The notes beneath the pieces are model-generated. The model had not been told where the DNA came from and made no database searches. It saw only the letters and a list, made by a program, of their open reading frames with translations. A stretch of DNA of 64,000 bases, taken from Choristoneura fumiferana (lineage: Eukaryota; Arthropoda; Insecta; Lepidoptera; Tortricidae). This document shows positions 43,675-57,379 of the stretch, in pieces. The position numbers and the translations under genes were made by a program. The stretch's first letter is position 1. Each line of letters starts with the position of its first letter. Where the stretch lies: positions 17,036,212 through 17,100,211 of the forward strand of contig NC_133492.1 of NCBI RefSeq assembly GCF_025370935.1, given 5' to 3'.

Positions 43675-43791
43675 CTTTTTGATACGTCTAAGGAGTCTCC
43701 GTTGGCGGCGCAGGAGCGTCTTGCCGCAGTGCCTCAGGGTCTCAATCCAGCGGCACCGAACCGGCACCAGGTCCCATACAGCTGACGACAT
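43675..43791 (-). CDS. Fem-1: Candidate Fem-1 exon 1 (unusual N terminus)
   Basis: An ATG at 43791 opens 39 codons ending in AAG, followed by a donor GTAAAT; read on without splicing it stops after seven more codons. The product begins MSSAVWDLVPVRCRW and ends in a basic run, LLRRQRRLLRRIKK. It is a GC-rich patch in AT-rich DNA, lies upstream of exon 2 on the same strand, and ends in phase 0, which is exactly what exon 2 needs. Against it: FEM1 proteins normally begin with about 20 residues containing FNAARDGKL, and this exon does not; no exon encoding that motif was found elsewhere in the window. It may be an alternative, diverged or upstream-derived first exon, or belong to another transcript. 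Inference only. Confidence 0.42.
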
Positions 43792-45107
43792 GCTCACCAC
43801 ATCACTCACTATTCACTCACTTTTAGAACATCCAATAGTCCAAGCACTAGTATTTGAAAATTGAAGATACTTAGAACGTGGAAAAGAAATCTGCAATGAG
43901 ATTATTGAATGTGTGCATCCCGGTACAACGTGAAGCAGAAAACTAAGTGAGAATGAAATAGTTATTAGTGCGATTCAAATAATTAACGGTTTACGATAAT
44001 GAACCAATTAGTAATTGCTAATTAGGTTTATTGTGAAAATCATCCTTTTACGCCCAGTAGCGAGAGGATTATTACTTGCCGTAATTAATGTCAAAATAAT
44101 GGATGAATTGGCTGTATACAATTTCCCTTGATTGATAAGGTCAATAATTGTATTGTTTCATTAATCCTTTACAATGACAATGACATTGGTCGGGAAATAG
44201 TTTTAATTACATGATAAAATGTTAGGTCAAACAATAGCGCAAGCAAAATACTAAAGCAAATCTAAGCAATCATCCGCTTAACCGCAAATTAGAGAAAACC
44301 ACAATATTAGCAGCTAATTGAGCATGATGTGGCTAAAAAAATTCTAGGAATGATATCTGATTATTAAATGGCACTTAAAGATGGTATTTGGCATTAACAG
44401 TACTTCACAACCACATAAAAAAAATCTTTTTTTTTTTTTTTATATGATAACTAGTACGTATTAGTTTTTTGGGTGGCGATGCAAATCTATATAAAAAACA
44501 TTATTTCAAAATTTTAAGCAAATCTCTTGAATACATCCCGAAAAAAAATACATTAAAAAAAAACTTGAAAAATCATAAGTCAAAAACTGTTACAAGTAGG
44601 ATGTTCATACTCAGCATAAATATTGTTCACTTCACTATGAGAGGTACTAACAAAAAAAAACTCGAGCCCATTTAATGTAAGTGTGACTTACCCTGGAAAC
44701 TCGACTATGGCCTTTATTAAATATCAAATAAGTAGGTACATTTCAGCCCTATTAATACATAGGTAAGGGATCAACAAATAGGATTTGACCAAAGCAAGCG
44801 AGTACTACCTTGAGCGTGAATTAGACTGTTTATTGGTTGTAAACGTGAGACATCCGTCACGTGCGATGTAGTACTCGATCCACTAATCAACAGCCTTCAA
44901 TAAAGTAAGCATGATAAGGGAGATTCTGAAAAGTACCGCTTGCATGACGCAGTAGAAAGAATAAAACATCAAGCGAAAAAAAAACGATCAGGCCATGGGT
45001 TAATCCCCAAAACTTTTGCAAAAAAGAAGCTTGATTTATATTTGTTATCTGTGATCAATAGCACAATTTACGTTTAAGGAAAAGATTACGGTTCAGTCGA
45101 CCCAGCA

Positions 45108-45226
45108 GGGCTACTCCGAAACTAGAAACGCGAAGTTCGTGTCGTGCGGTCCCTCTCGCTCTCGTATCAAACAGTGTAAGTGTCAGAGGGACCGCACGAC
45201 ACGAACTTCGAGTTTCGGAGTAGCTC
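45108..45226. repeat. Fold-back MITE, family A (copy 3)
   Basis: GGCTACTCCGAAACTAGAAA, CGCGAAGTTCGTGTCGTGCG and their inverse CGCACGACACGAACTTCGAG, TTTCGGAGTAGCT; core CTCTCGCTCTCGTATCAAAC. The best-preserved fold-back of the family with 62959. Confidence 0.9.
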
Positions 45227-45239
45227 AGCAGATCACCCA

Positions 45240-48200
45240 TGTCACGTTCACATAATTATTAATATTCATCAGGATCATATTATAGATCATAATATTGACA
45301 ACACTGATAGTCAATACTAGAAGTAAAAGTAGTTACTTACTACGCAACCTCACGTGTCTCACATCAATCAAACATATTGTCAACGAAGATTTTGAAAACA
45401 ATTTATCACTGAATTAAAAAATAAAACTAAGACCATCGTAAAAAAGCGTTAAGCGGCACTGTCAATATTGTATCAGTTGCGTTGCGTTCAATTGAAAGAG
45501 GTCGCTCTTCATTGGCGTCACGTTTTCGAGAATCGTCGAGAGCAAAGATTGATCTGTTTTAAATGTTGATACTTCAATCAGAACTGGAATTCTTAGAAGT
45601 TCTGCAGCACGTCATGGAAAGTATAGGCGACGCATGAATTTATTGTTGAGTAAGAAATAGACTTGAATACTTAAGTCACAATCAGATTCCAACAAATGTG
45701 TACATCAATGTATTTAAGTATGTATCCGTTGTCTAGTATCCATAGAACAAGCTTTGCTTAGTTTGGGACAAGGTCAATTGGTGTGAAGTGTCCCACGATG
45801 AGTGTCCCATGTTATTTTGGTTTATCAGCAAGGAAGATTCGTTTGAAATATTAAATACAAAAGTAGTCACGGTAAATGCATAGTTTCATTTGATATTGAA
45901 AATCCGACGAATCAGGAATACGACGAATCAGGAACAATTTGTTTTGAGAAGCCTAAGTTTCAAACATCTAAACCTGTTTTTTTTCTTTAAGATTAAGGGA
46001 ATATAACAGGTCAAATGCAGTTAAATTCTCCTAGACAATGTACACACGTTTAAAAGATAATCATATTAGGGAATCAAGGTAAGTGCAACGAGATTCCAAC
46101 CTGGATGCCCTGGAGAAACGACAAAAAAATTGGTCTATCATGTTTTTAAAAAAAGGATAATAAATATCTTACCACGACAGAAATAAGTCCTAACAACGTA
46201 TATTTGTTAGTCCTGCGATAACTCAAATAGACTGACAGTACATTGAAGTTAATTGAACTAATTTAATTATTCGGTACACTTTATAGAATCCCTACTTTTT
46301 ATCTCTACAGACAATGAAAAAGTTTATTTTCTTCCGGCATCATTAATGACGCTGACAACGCCAATAACATTTTCCTGTTATTGTAAATAAATTAAATCGC
46401 TAACCTCTACGCTTGCAATTTTGCAATTAGAGAGAAATTTATTGCAGTCAGGACATTTACTACACGGGATAACCAGAGTTCGCGATTGTTTGCTATATCA
46501 GCAGATTTATTTGACGCTGATTGTTATGCACTGAACGCTGAAAACGTAACCTCAACAGTTATTACAGAACGTGGTTAATAAGAAGCAGTTTCATAAACAA
46601 AAACCGTTGCTGATACGAAAAGGCGACTTGTAGCTGCCGTACTAAGGTAGGTTTTAGAATCGTACGTAGTTTAGCAAAATTCAGATTGCGTGCGCAGAAA
46701 TGCTTGAATAAGCATACAAAAGAAGAATTTCAGAAAGTATCGCGCAATACGCATACGTGCCAAATAAGTATTTACTATGATAACATTATTGAAGAGGTAA
46801 GGTGAGACAGTTTTTTAAAAGAATATCAGTTTCCTCGGGGAATATACACACGTGTTACGAAGAGACCATGTTTATTCTGAGAATCGTTTTCTAACCCTTA
46901 TTTCTTTCAAGATTATTTACTTACAACAGAAATTCCAATTTATATTTATGAGTTGCCTAAGCCTTCACGAAGAACTGGTTATTGCTATATTATTGGAACA
47001 CATTTCGTAAAACTTTGTTACACGGCTGAGCTGCATTTTTGGGTTCAATAAAGATTTTTCTGGGTATTTCAGACGACTCATACTTCTGCTTAACAGCAGC
47101 TCATGGACTTTTTGAGGTTTCATTTTATCGTCTTGATTTTACTTTATTAATATTAATATCAAAAGACGGATATGTCATAACTCCACGCCTGAATCTAAGT
47201 ATTATCTAACATATTTCCTGGTGATGGTAACTCTGCTAATGACTGTGACATTATAATATATTCGGATTGCGTCAATAATTGACCGTCAAGTTTCGAGAGC
47301 ACATCTTCTGTCGTCGCGTAAATAAACTGTGTCAACAATGATGTGTTGACTATAACGTGCAGGAAATTTATACAGAATTCAATGGTCATTTGTCGTCTAT
47401 GAGGATATTTGATTGACAAATATAGAAATCGTTCCGGTTTCGATCTTGATCTGATAAACACACTATCACATCAATAAAAATTGGTAAATTATGTTGAGAG
47501 TTAAATCCTGGAAAGTGTATGTCATCTTTGAAGATAGCGCTATATACGTCGAATTCCGATAACTACGTAGATTTTTATACAAATTCTGATTAATTTTAAC
47601 ACGCTTATTTACGTTTGGTTCAGATTTTGGTTTTCAGAAAATTATTGCAAAATTTATGCCGAGACCGCATTAATGTTACTACATTACAAAATAATCCGGT
47701 GTCTATTATAATAATTACATCATAGCGATTGTCTGGAGCAACCGTCGTAACATTTTGACTTTTATGCAATTGAGTTACGGTACTTTCACATACGACTTTA
47801 TTGTCGTAAGAATAGTTATGTCACCGTGTGTGTTCAAAAGAGTAAACACCAATTTGTCGTTAGTTTAACTCCAAGGCCACCTTAATAGGGTCACGGACTC
47901 ACGGTCAAGAATATTTCTAAAACAATAGGATGATACAGAATTAAAATGAACCGATAACAAAACGTGCAGGAAATAGATTTTCTACGACGGAGGCCTTCGG
48001 GCCTTTGTTAACTGCAGAATAGGCAGTATTTACAGCCTACAATGTAACAAATCTAAAGAAAAACTGTTTCTCAACCGACGCAAAAACAGAGTTTGGCGTC
48101 GGGTGAAAGGTTTTCCCATTTACCCACATCAAGCGATCCAATCAATAAATCCTTTAGCGTACCACATGAAAATATTATTAGGATGCACACAACAAAACAC

Positions 48201-49600
48201 AACGAAGCACAATAGCACAGTTTAATAGCAGAGTGAAGCGACAGCGACGATGCTTCGGGTTGGTAGGCGCGGAGTGAACTGGCCGGTCGGAGCGCGTTGC
48301 AAAACTGCAGTGGTGGGACGTCTTTCACCAGGTTACACAAGAAAGCTGCGGTTGCGCAATAAAGCTTTTGCCTTTCCAACGTGTAGCAATTACTGTTTGG
48401 TGCACAATCGATTTGACGTGCCGCCGAGCGGTGGTCTTACGAGTTTTTTAAAAGTTGCAGCATGGATAAATGGTAGGTACTTATTGTTGGTTGTTCAAGC
48501 TTATTTATTATTCCAACGAGTCTATTTTAATTAAATCATTAAAATGTGTAGTGCAACATAGGATTATAGGAATACATACTTATGTGGTAAAGTAAATCGT
48601 CAGACTCGTGAGACATTGTTAAGGCTTTAAATCCATGTAACGAATTTGTAATTGATACCAAATCTATAATATTAAAGTGAACCGCCAGAACGGAAAAAAA
48701 ACGAGACAGAGCAGGATGCCGCTCTACAACACCATTTTGACACGTTTCTCCCAAACAACGCATTTCGATTCTTTGACCTTGGGAATCGCGAAAAACTTGA
48801 GAAAATATGATATTGGGTGTGTAAATTTTGTATATTAAGCAAAATAAAATCACAAGTTCGAATTTTGAGCCAAAAACCAGCGATCTATTATCTATGCCTG
48901 TGTTGCCATTCAGGGAAAAAGAAATCTATTCATTGCAGTCTGTAAAGCTCTTTACCCATTCATTGCCGCGCGCCAGATTACGCTGAGCTTAGAGTCATGA
49001 CATTTGGTATGTAGATAGCTGGATGTCTGAAATAACACATGGGCTACTTTTATTCCAATATTTCCACGGATAGTTGTTCTTAACACAACACCTCCATGAA
49101 GATTACGATATAAATTTTGGGATTTCCCACGGGAATTTTGTAAAATCCCGGAATTTCAATTGTAACTACCAGATCGAATAGTTTACGAGTACGCGTGCGA
49201 AGCCGCGGGTAAACTCTAGTACATAATAATAACATGTACAAATTTAAAAATTGCATAGCGATAGTAAAAACCGATGTTTCCAATATCAGTTTAATTAACG
49301 ACACAATCAATCTAATAGAATAAATACTTAAGACTATAAAACAGTTCCTTTAAGGGATACAGATCACCTTTCTACATCCCTTTGCCTTTGTAACTGTTAT
49401 TTTCATATGTTTTATGTACAATAAAGATTTGTACTAAATTTATTTGTACCACTAATAAAATAAATATTCATGATCACCCCAGCTCCTAACTTAATCTTAG
49501 CTTACAAGTTAACGTGAAGTAACTTAGCTATACTTGAAACGCCAGGCGCCGCATTAAGTCGTGACGAAGATGATATACATTATGGCGCTTTTATTACATG
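45240..49600. other. Non-coding upstream DNA
   Basis: No exon with good splice sites was seen. 45755-45815 shares CAAGGTCAATTGGTGTGAAG and GTGTCCC with 25015-25065 (inverted). 48240-48320 is a GC-rich patch (GGAGTGAACTGGCCGGTCGG) that looks like a MITE interior. 49190-49220 is a Helitron-like 3' end (CGAAGCCGCGGGTAAACTCTAG). Confidence 0.35.
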
Positions 49601-49639
49601 TGAAGTAAGTTAAGTTTATTTTTTTACTAGCTTTTGCAA

Positions 49640-50010
49640 TTGACGTCTGTGAAGAATTTGTTCATCGTTTACCGGTATTCCAAGGAAACTATACACTTTT
49701 CCGGGATAAAAAAATCCTTATACGTCAATGCAGGTTTCACACTATCAGTGTGCCAAATTTGGATGCGGGTAATGTCTCTCTTTGTCTGATACTCTTGGCA
49801 CAGCATTCGTGGTCTGGTCACTTAGCACGTCAAACAATCCTACGTCAGTGTTGTCCCTGTCCGTCACTTCTCTGGCGCAGGTGTCGACAGGAATATTTCT
49901 TAAGGCTTCTAATGCTCCCAAGTAATTTGCCATTGGTGCCAGCACGAATTGGTGGTAATTTTTTTTATTATACCTAAATTGAATAAAGATATTTTGACTT
50001 TGAATTAACA
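49640..50010 (+). repeat. LINE 3' remnant
   Basis: Ends ATTGAATAAAGATATTTTGA CTTTGAATT, a tail also seen in reverse at 19705. Open frames exist on both strands (plus 49750-49977, minus 49967-49756) but neither has splice context or a recognisable domain. A Helitron 5' end in reverse is at 50138-50160. Confidence 0.45.
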
Positions 50011-50401
50011 GGTAGTACATTATTGTCTTTCATTCCGAATCAACAATTACAGATCGTTTATTAACCGCTCGGTCCGTCCGCACCCCCAAATTTCATCCAA
50101 ATCCAATAACCGTTTTTGCGTGATAGAGCAACATCCTTTTCGCATTTATAATATTAGTAGGATAATCTTCTTCCTGTCATTGTTGTTAATCTAATTTCAA
50201 TCTACATATGTACCTATCTTAATACTAAAGATACATCCCTGTGATCTGTGACAACCTAATAGAAAGCAGAGCCTCAGTTATCAGCAGAGCTAGGAAAGGG
50301 TGAGCTATTATGTCATTACTCTTATGCGTATATATTAATATGGATACAACCTGAAAATAAATAAATAAACAAAACAAAACGTTGCTCATTATGATTATTT
50401 T

Positions 50402-50672
50402 TATTCGACTGGATGGCAAACGAGCAAGTGGGTCTCCTGATGGTAAGAGATCACCACCGCCCATAAACATCTGCAACACCAGGGCTTATTGCAGATGCGT
50501 TGCCAACCTAGAGGCCTAAGATGGGATACCTCAAGTGCCAGTAATTTCACCGGCTGTCTTACTCTCCACGCCGAAACAACAGTGCAAGCACTGCTGCTTC
50601 ACGGCAGGATTAGCGAGCAAGATGGTGGTAGCAATCCGGGCGGACCTTGCACAACGTCCTACCACCTGCAAA
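50402..50672 (-). repeat. Dispersed repeat, family D (longest copy)
   Basis: ACTGGATGGCAAACGAGCAA, GTGGGTCTCCTGATGGTAAG, AACCTAGAGGCCTAAGATGG and GCAAGATGGTGGTAGCAATC. Oriented opposite to 26485 and 61425. Confidence 0.8.
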
Positions 50673-52147
50673 AATTGTTTTTTTAATTGCATTGAGTATG
50701 TTTAATTGCAATAAATGACTATCACTTTTTCTTTATCTTCTATTTTCAATGCATTTCTTCTTGCGTTAATATCTACTTATCTTAGAGAGTGATCATGGGA
50801 CAGCTACTATTAAATGACAGGGTATGTTTGGTATGCATGGTAAGCAACCTTAAGAATATAGGTAGGTATCTACTATCGAACTATTTATGGGTAAGTATAC
50901 CCATCGCAGAATGTTCTCACAGCGAGTATCATAATTCATAATGCATTCCCTCGTCAAGCAATATGCGCTGTCACTACCTATAAATTTTTTCTGTGAAAAA
51001 AAACCACGGTGAGTCGCAATGAGGGCTATCGCATATGAATTCGCCACTAGAGGCGCTAGTGTAGCGTGCTCATAGGTTTTGTTTGGGTGAGCTACGCGGG
51101 TTTATTTATAATTAGAATAATTTTGTGAATATTTTGCAATATCTGAAATTAATTATGGCAAATATGCGTTCCGGGGCAATGCATGTCTGTGTTTTGAGAC
51201 AGTTTTGTCTTTCGGAAACCTTTGTCCTCCCTTTTTTCCGAACAAAACGGGGACTATGCAACACTGTGGCATGCTCGATATTTTTATGGTACGGTTTTTA
51301 GGAGTATTAAATATGATCTTAATCTAAACTTTGTTTTCACGCCCGTAATAACAGACTTTGAAAGCCATACCTACTTAAAAACCTCACGCAACAGTGCACC
51401 ATCTAGTGAGACAAAAAACGATAGCCCTCATTCAGTTGTTTCAATGATCTGTGATTTTCATACTCATGAACAACAAGAAGAAAATATCGCTCCTAATTTA
51501 TAATGGACAATATTCTCATTTGTCACCCATTTGTGTTAGGGTATTGAACCCTAAAAAGACAGTTCAAGTCTCCTTTACTACCTCAACGATAGCAAGTTAT
51601 TTCGATTTGATCAACGTATTTTCGCCGAACAACATCCTACACTAGGTCGAAAGCGTAACTGTATCGAGTTTCACAGCAAACCATAATTCGACAGAAATTG
51701 GTTCAACCACACGAATCACGAACACGCCTTAGGGCATCGTAAATAAACAAACGCACACACACGCACATACAAGAGATTGACCAATTACAGGCAGTTAATC
51801 AAGATCGGTTGCGTTGCCAAGTTGCGAGCGGACATGTGTCCGTCATAATTATGACGACCCCGATTTCAGGAGGGTCCCGCGAGACTGGAACGGTTGGCTC
51901 GTTAAAAAGTTAGAATTGTAATCATGTTTAACTTGAATGGTAAATCTGTAATTCTGGTTAATTTAACCAAAATATTTCAGGACGCGTCAGACATAAGTTA
52001 GCTTATTTATGTGTTGTTATGGTATCTATCTACCTACCTATCTATCTGTTTAGATTTGTTGTGTATGTGTATTGTATGAGTTAGTTTTATGTATTCTTGA
52101 TACAGCTCTAATCTACTGTAAATTGCACCACCTGCTAAAATGTATTC

Positions 52148-52445
52148 CTTATTTCTGTCCATTGTAAAGGTTGCCTGGAATCGCTCTGAAGCGATAAGGC
52201 CGCCTATTGCTTACCTTAGAAAATCTCTATGTATATACTTGTGTTCTCTGTACTGTTTACTGTATTGGTGTGCAATAAAGAGTTATTGTATTGTATTGTA
52301 CTGTATAAGTAAAAATTACAATACAATACAATTAATCTTTATTGAACACCATACTATAGTAAGTAGTACATAAAACATAGAGAAAATTGTCCAAGGTAAG
52401 CAATAGGCGGCCTTATCGCTTCAGGGCGATCTCTTCCAGGCAACT
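52148..52445. repeat. Two LINE 3' ends facing tail to tail
   Basis: Plus copy 52148-52310: CATTGTAAAGGTTGCCTGGA, ATCGCTCTGAAGCGATAAGG, CCGCCTATTGCTTACC, then GTGCAATAAAGAGTTATTGT and a TATTG run. Minus copy 52314-52445 begins with the complementary AATAC run and ends CGCTTCAGGGCGATCTC. A third tail, reverse, is at 52845-52905. Confidence 0.8.
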
Positions 52446-53569
52446 TTTACACTAGAAAGAACACCATACACAGTAAATAATAAAGCAAATCATTAAAAAA
52501 ATACAATAGTGGAAAACAAAACACTGCCTAGAAGAGGTCTACACATAAAGTATAGGAATCTTCTGATGGATTATCTAACATTAAACTGCAGTCACATTAA
52601 AGTGGCCTATTGTGCATCATAAGGGTGTGTTAAAACACAGAAGAGATTCCATATTTAAAGAAACCATGCCGATTTTTTTATTGTCAGGTAAATCTGCTCT
52701 GCGAAGTAACTTACGATCTCAGTACAGCAGGTATAATTGCCCAAAACTCCATGTATAAAAAAGCGCATTATTAGGTACTTCCATTCTTGAAGGGACAAAA
52801 TTAAAAGCGGAGCTTAAAAAGTGGCTGATAGATAGGGTGTTTTACAATACAATACAAGGAGTCTTTATTGTACACCAGGAATAGTAAGCGATACAGTGAT
52901 CATTTCTATTAACACCGGTCTTAGTTGAAATATTTTACCAAATATAATCAGTGCCAAACATTGTAATTCACGAATACTACTGTAAAACGCTGAAGATTAA
53001 CAAGCAATCAAAAGAAAGAAAAGAAAGAAGGGGTCAATAAGTGTTTGCTTATTGGCCCCTAAAAGAGGCATCAAAACGACTGAAGTAAGTATTAACAAAG
53101 TGAGTGAGCAGAGAAAAAAAAACGATAAAAAAAGGTACTGGTGATAGTGGTGATCCCAAAAACCACATTACTGAACCAGTTCAAGCCGCGACACACTTAA
53201 ACGCAATGTTTAGGCAACCGCGATGCAATCGAACGAGCGATGAAATTGTACATGATCGTTTGATCGTACATTAATATCATCACATAACCGTAATCGTTAA
53301 ATGACGTTCAACAGCAGTAGCTCTCTGGCCGTAACACTGATCTCGATCGTGATGTTAAAAGTCTGCAACTTGCAGTTGCAGTGCAACATGAAACCCAGAA
53401 AAAAGCTAAAATTGAACTGATTTAACCTCTCCTTGAAAATGTTCACCAAGACGTTGAAGAAATAAATCCGTAATCTTGGACGAAAATTAAACTATCTTGA
53501 TTTCATTATACACTGGAAAGTTAACTACTTTGAGATCTTAATTTCTTCTAGCAAGCACATTACTATCTT

Positions 53570-54480
53570 CATCATCATCAACATTCATTTTTTTTTTATT
53601 AAGTCTTCAATTGGAACTGCAGTAAATATCGGCATAAAATGTTATGGGAACCTACGATCTAAATAGTTTTAGAAATAACAATGAATACTATTCATCAGAA
53701 CACCCACGTTCCAAAATTGCTCGGTTGATGACCCGTCATTAAAGTATGACACACTAACAACACATTCGCCCTGCGTAATCTATAATTTCCACCATTTTTT
53801 TTAGAAGTGGTTTCTTCTTATCGTAGATATTTGGGCAGTCAAATTATTTTTACGTTTCCTAAGCTGCCATTGATGTTTTTTGGATCAATTGTTATTTTGT
53901 AACATATTCGTTGTGAGCGCAAAAGTTGTAATTAAGAAACTCAGATCTGGCGCTCTCAACTCCTCATTTACAGAGGATAAGCGAGTATTGTCTAAGACCC
54001 TTGTTTAATTAAGTTACATATGTTATGGTGAGATATTGTCTATATTAGAAGATTTATTGCATCGCCCCCATACAGATCTAAATACATATAGTATAACTCT
54101 CGCTCGTATCTCGCCGATGCTAAGATAAAGTTAAAGACAAGCGAATTTTAAGTGGCTTAGACTAGACCCACACTTACTTCTACATAATCGAGATATTAGA
54201 TAGGTACTTAGTTCCATGTATACCGAAATTTAGACTAAACTAGGAGATTACCTAGATGGCCGGTTGGTCATCTTACCCAGTAGCCTAGATCCATGCGCGG
54301 CCGACTTTCGCGCACTCTTGAAATCGGATCGCGTCCGACACGAAGCCGAAACGATTACGCAACGAGCGGAAAACGATGCTGATTAACGACGTGTCTGCAA
54401 TGTCATAGTGACCTATGTAAATTGCATTCTAAGTAATCATAGCATAGCTGCTATGTTCAGTGAGATTACTGCCGACTAGG
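53570..54480. other. Non-coding stretch
   Basis: An ATC run at 53563 and mixed-composition DNA without recognisable repeats or exons. 54280-54400 is CpG-rich (CGCGGCCGACTTTCGCGC) with no ORF of note. Confidence 0.3.
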
Positions 54481-54536
54481 AAATAGTAACAGCGGCACGT
54501 AGCACGCACTCACCGTTTAGTCTGTTCTTGTCCAGT

Positions 54537-54741
54537 CAGGGTATAATTTTCATTACATTGCAATGCAGTCAGTCTGTAAGCCTGTAACAAACCCTTCATA
54601 ACAGACCGACTGCATTCCAACTGCAACCTAACTGCCGACTGTTTACCCAAACATTTTCCATTACAGGTGATTGAAATGTTTGGGCGGTCGGCAGTTGCGG
54701 TTAATAGCGGTCGGTACGGCAGTCCGTCTGCAATGGCCCTT
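54537..54741. mobile_element. MITE with long inverted repeats
   Basis: AGGGTATAATTTTCATTACATTGCAATGC at the left (part: CATTGCAATGCAGTCAGTCT) and GGCAGTCCGTCTGCAATGGC, CCTT at the right. Inside, ACTGCCGACTGTTTACCCAA is mirrored by TTTGGGCGGTCGGCAGTTGC. Confidence 0.75.
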
Positions 54742-55649
54742 AGGAATCGACATGAGTCAATTGTTGATCAGCGTCGATAAAAATAATAAGTCTCGTCTTT
54801 GGAAAATCCGTTGAACGAAATGTGAATTAGAAATCTACTGCACGTTCTTTGGTTAACTGATTTCCTCGTTTAACTGTAACTTCTGCGCCTTCTTAGCGTC
54901 AGGTTCCGCATTATTGTTACCAGACAAAGCAAAAGTTTGTCACAGGTCAAGCCAATGATCGAGGATCTAATCTATCTTATGCAAACAGAGCATCCTGATC
55001 CTGAGATAAGTTCGACGCAAAAATTTGTCACTGACTAGCATTTCCCACATCACTTGTTAATTAATTGAACTTTATATCCAGTGCTTCAGTATAAGACTCG
55101 TATTTAATAGCACAAAGTAACAAAAGCTATTCTTAAACGGACATTGACTTTTAATTAAGACACGATAATTTACTAAAGGCAATAATGTCATAATAGCCTC
55201 TACAAGGAACACGAAGCCTCGTGACGGAATAAATAAATAAACCGAATCGCATGTAAAATTATATTAATTTCTGTGTTATTATTCAATTGACTCACAAATA
55301 TGGGTATCCGACCGTTAACACTGACATTGGAATAGCGAATTGCACCAATTTAGTTCGCGATTAGCATCGACGACTGACTGGTGCATTGCGCAAACACTTT
55401 CGCTGCGATTTCACTGCAATCGTTTGTCGCACGTCTGACATAAGCGAACGGTAATGTCCAGGTTGGGGTACAATAGCAAAGCCATAATTTTAACAATAGA
55501 AGATTTTCAGCCTGTCATTAACTGTTCATTGTAGATCTAAGGCCAAAATTCTGTTCCACTTAAATTTTCACAAGTATCCTCTAAATGGATAGAGAAAGAA
55601 CATGTACCGAAAAGAAAGGGTAAGGAATTAAAAGGTACAAAAAGGTTAG

Positions 55650-55745
55650 TAAGGTTAAAGTCGCGGGTTTACGGTGGATGCAGGCCGCTTCCAACCGAAG
55701 CAACTGAAGGTCTAAAAGGCCAGGCCAACGTCCTACAGCTGACAT
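55650..55745 (+). repeat. RTE-like LINE 3' fragment
   Basis: AAAGTCGCGGGTTTACGGTG, GATGCAGGCCGCTTCCAACC and AACTGAAGGTCTA match the complement of 25775-25870. Confidence 0.6.
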
Positions 55746-56317
55746 GTCCATGGTGCTGTGGTTCCCCTTCTTCATAACGGCATCACTCCTCTGAATCATG
55801 CCATCCTACATTTCAATTTGCCACTCCAAGCGTATTAGGTCGTTATTAATCATACTTAACATTAGTAACAGCCAAAAATTCGACTAAGGCGTGACCTCGT
55901 GAATCATGCACACCCAATACGAGGTCATTGGTATATCAGTTTGGCAAAACTTAAGTAATTGTACCGATTTCACTTCCTAGCTGGTACGCGTCCATGGAGA
56001 AAGTTGAAGACAATAAGTTGATGTATGGGTTCCGAGCCTGCCGCCTCCACGACTTTTTGTTGTGTCCTACACATTCGCAGAAAAGGAAAGGTTATTCTTA
56101 GTATTATCGATAACGTGGATCGAATTCATTTGCGATCTTCAAGGATACGAGCATGGAATAGATTTCATACGCTTCATTGGTAATTGGACTCATCAAAGGC
56201 ATTCACAGAAATTTTATAAAAAAAGCATATTATAGTGAGTTCTGTCTGGTACAAGTTAAAAGCAAAACGTAAGTTGATAAATAAACTGTAGTGTTTGGTG
56301 ACCGTTCAGGATAAGAT

Positions 56318-56520
56318 AAGATATAAAAAGAAAGAAAGAAAGAAAATACATTTATTCACAACACAAGACAACAATATTATTAGGTACAAAAAAAAAACAA
56401 CAAAGGTATGTGTCATTGCGGTTGTGAATCGGACACTGGCTCAGCATAATGCTGAAGCGTTAAAAACACCCCAGCGCTGATTTTCAGCCAGCACCGTCGG
56501 CAACCCTCGGACCGTTATAA
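56318..56520 (-). repeat. Repeat with AAAG tail, inverse of 6560-6777
   Basis: Starts with an AAAG run, then AAATACATTTATTCACAACA, GTGTCATTGCGGTTGTGAAT and CTGATTTTCAGCCAGCACCG. Nearly identical to the copy at 6560, so recent. The open frame through it is not a gene. Confidence 0.75.
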
Positions 56521-57379
56521 AGACATACTACACACCATTAACTACATAAGACTACATAAATAAATAGATAATTTGTAAACTATAAAACTAATTTATTGTG
56601 TGACTTTAAAAACATAAAAATAAATGTATTAGGTACGTAGATATAATTAATTTTACAACTATTATTATTATGCACTTACTTGCCAAGTATACACCCTAAC
56701 CAATCGTATATCAATCGGGAAGATAAGTTCTCTGGGCTAACGCCATTAGCAGTAGCAGCTTTCATCGTGAATCTTCGCAAACAATTGGATGCTCACTTTT
56801 GTTTACACTTTCAGAGCCAAGTTATCGAATAAAAACCAAACGGATCTTATGCAGTAAAACTGGTATTTAAAGGGAATACCCAATCTTTGAATAACTTTAT
56901 GCCAATTAGATAACTATTATTAGGCAAAGCGTCACGACAAAAAAAAATGATGAATCTAAAAATATAACAGACGGATGAGCAGTAAGCATGTTGACACGAT
57001 TATCCAAGAATATAATTCATAAGTCACAAGTTCGGTGGAAAAGAACAGGCATTTGAGCAACTCGAAGACGATTGTAAACAAAGCAAGGACATAGAGAATT
57101 TTTAGAACAAAATACAAAAAATAATCAATGCTAAAATGAATCATATAGTACCTAGTTTATTCTTTATTTTCATGAAATCAGCACAATACCCAGGGCCGGA
57201 AAAGGTTTAACCATTAGCAGGTAAGCAACTGCATAGGGGCTTCGCGTCCACTAGGGTCCTGCGCGAGCGCACGCACAAAAGAAAACGAAAATGTAGTGAG
57301 TGAAATTTAGTCCTCAATTATATACAACAGGCTGTTTTTTTTTCGACGCCTGTTGTCAGTTGATCTGATTGCACTGGAA

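Noticed and set aside
48071..48379. 102-codon minus-strand frame
   Set aside because: No splice context or domain; crosses a GC-rich patch resembling MITE interiors.
49745..50020. 91-codon minus-strand frame (with FVLAPMANYLGALEAL)
   Set aside because: Ends in a known LINE tail in reverse and has an open frame on the other strand too; treated as LINE remnant rather than an exon.
51222..51645. Plus-strand frames of 93 and 64 codons
   Set aside because: Low-complexity composition, no domain, no splice signals.
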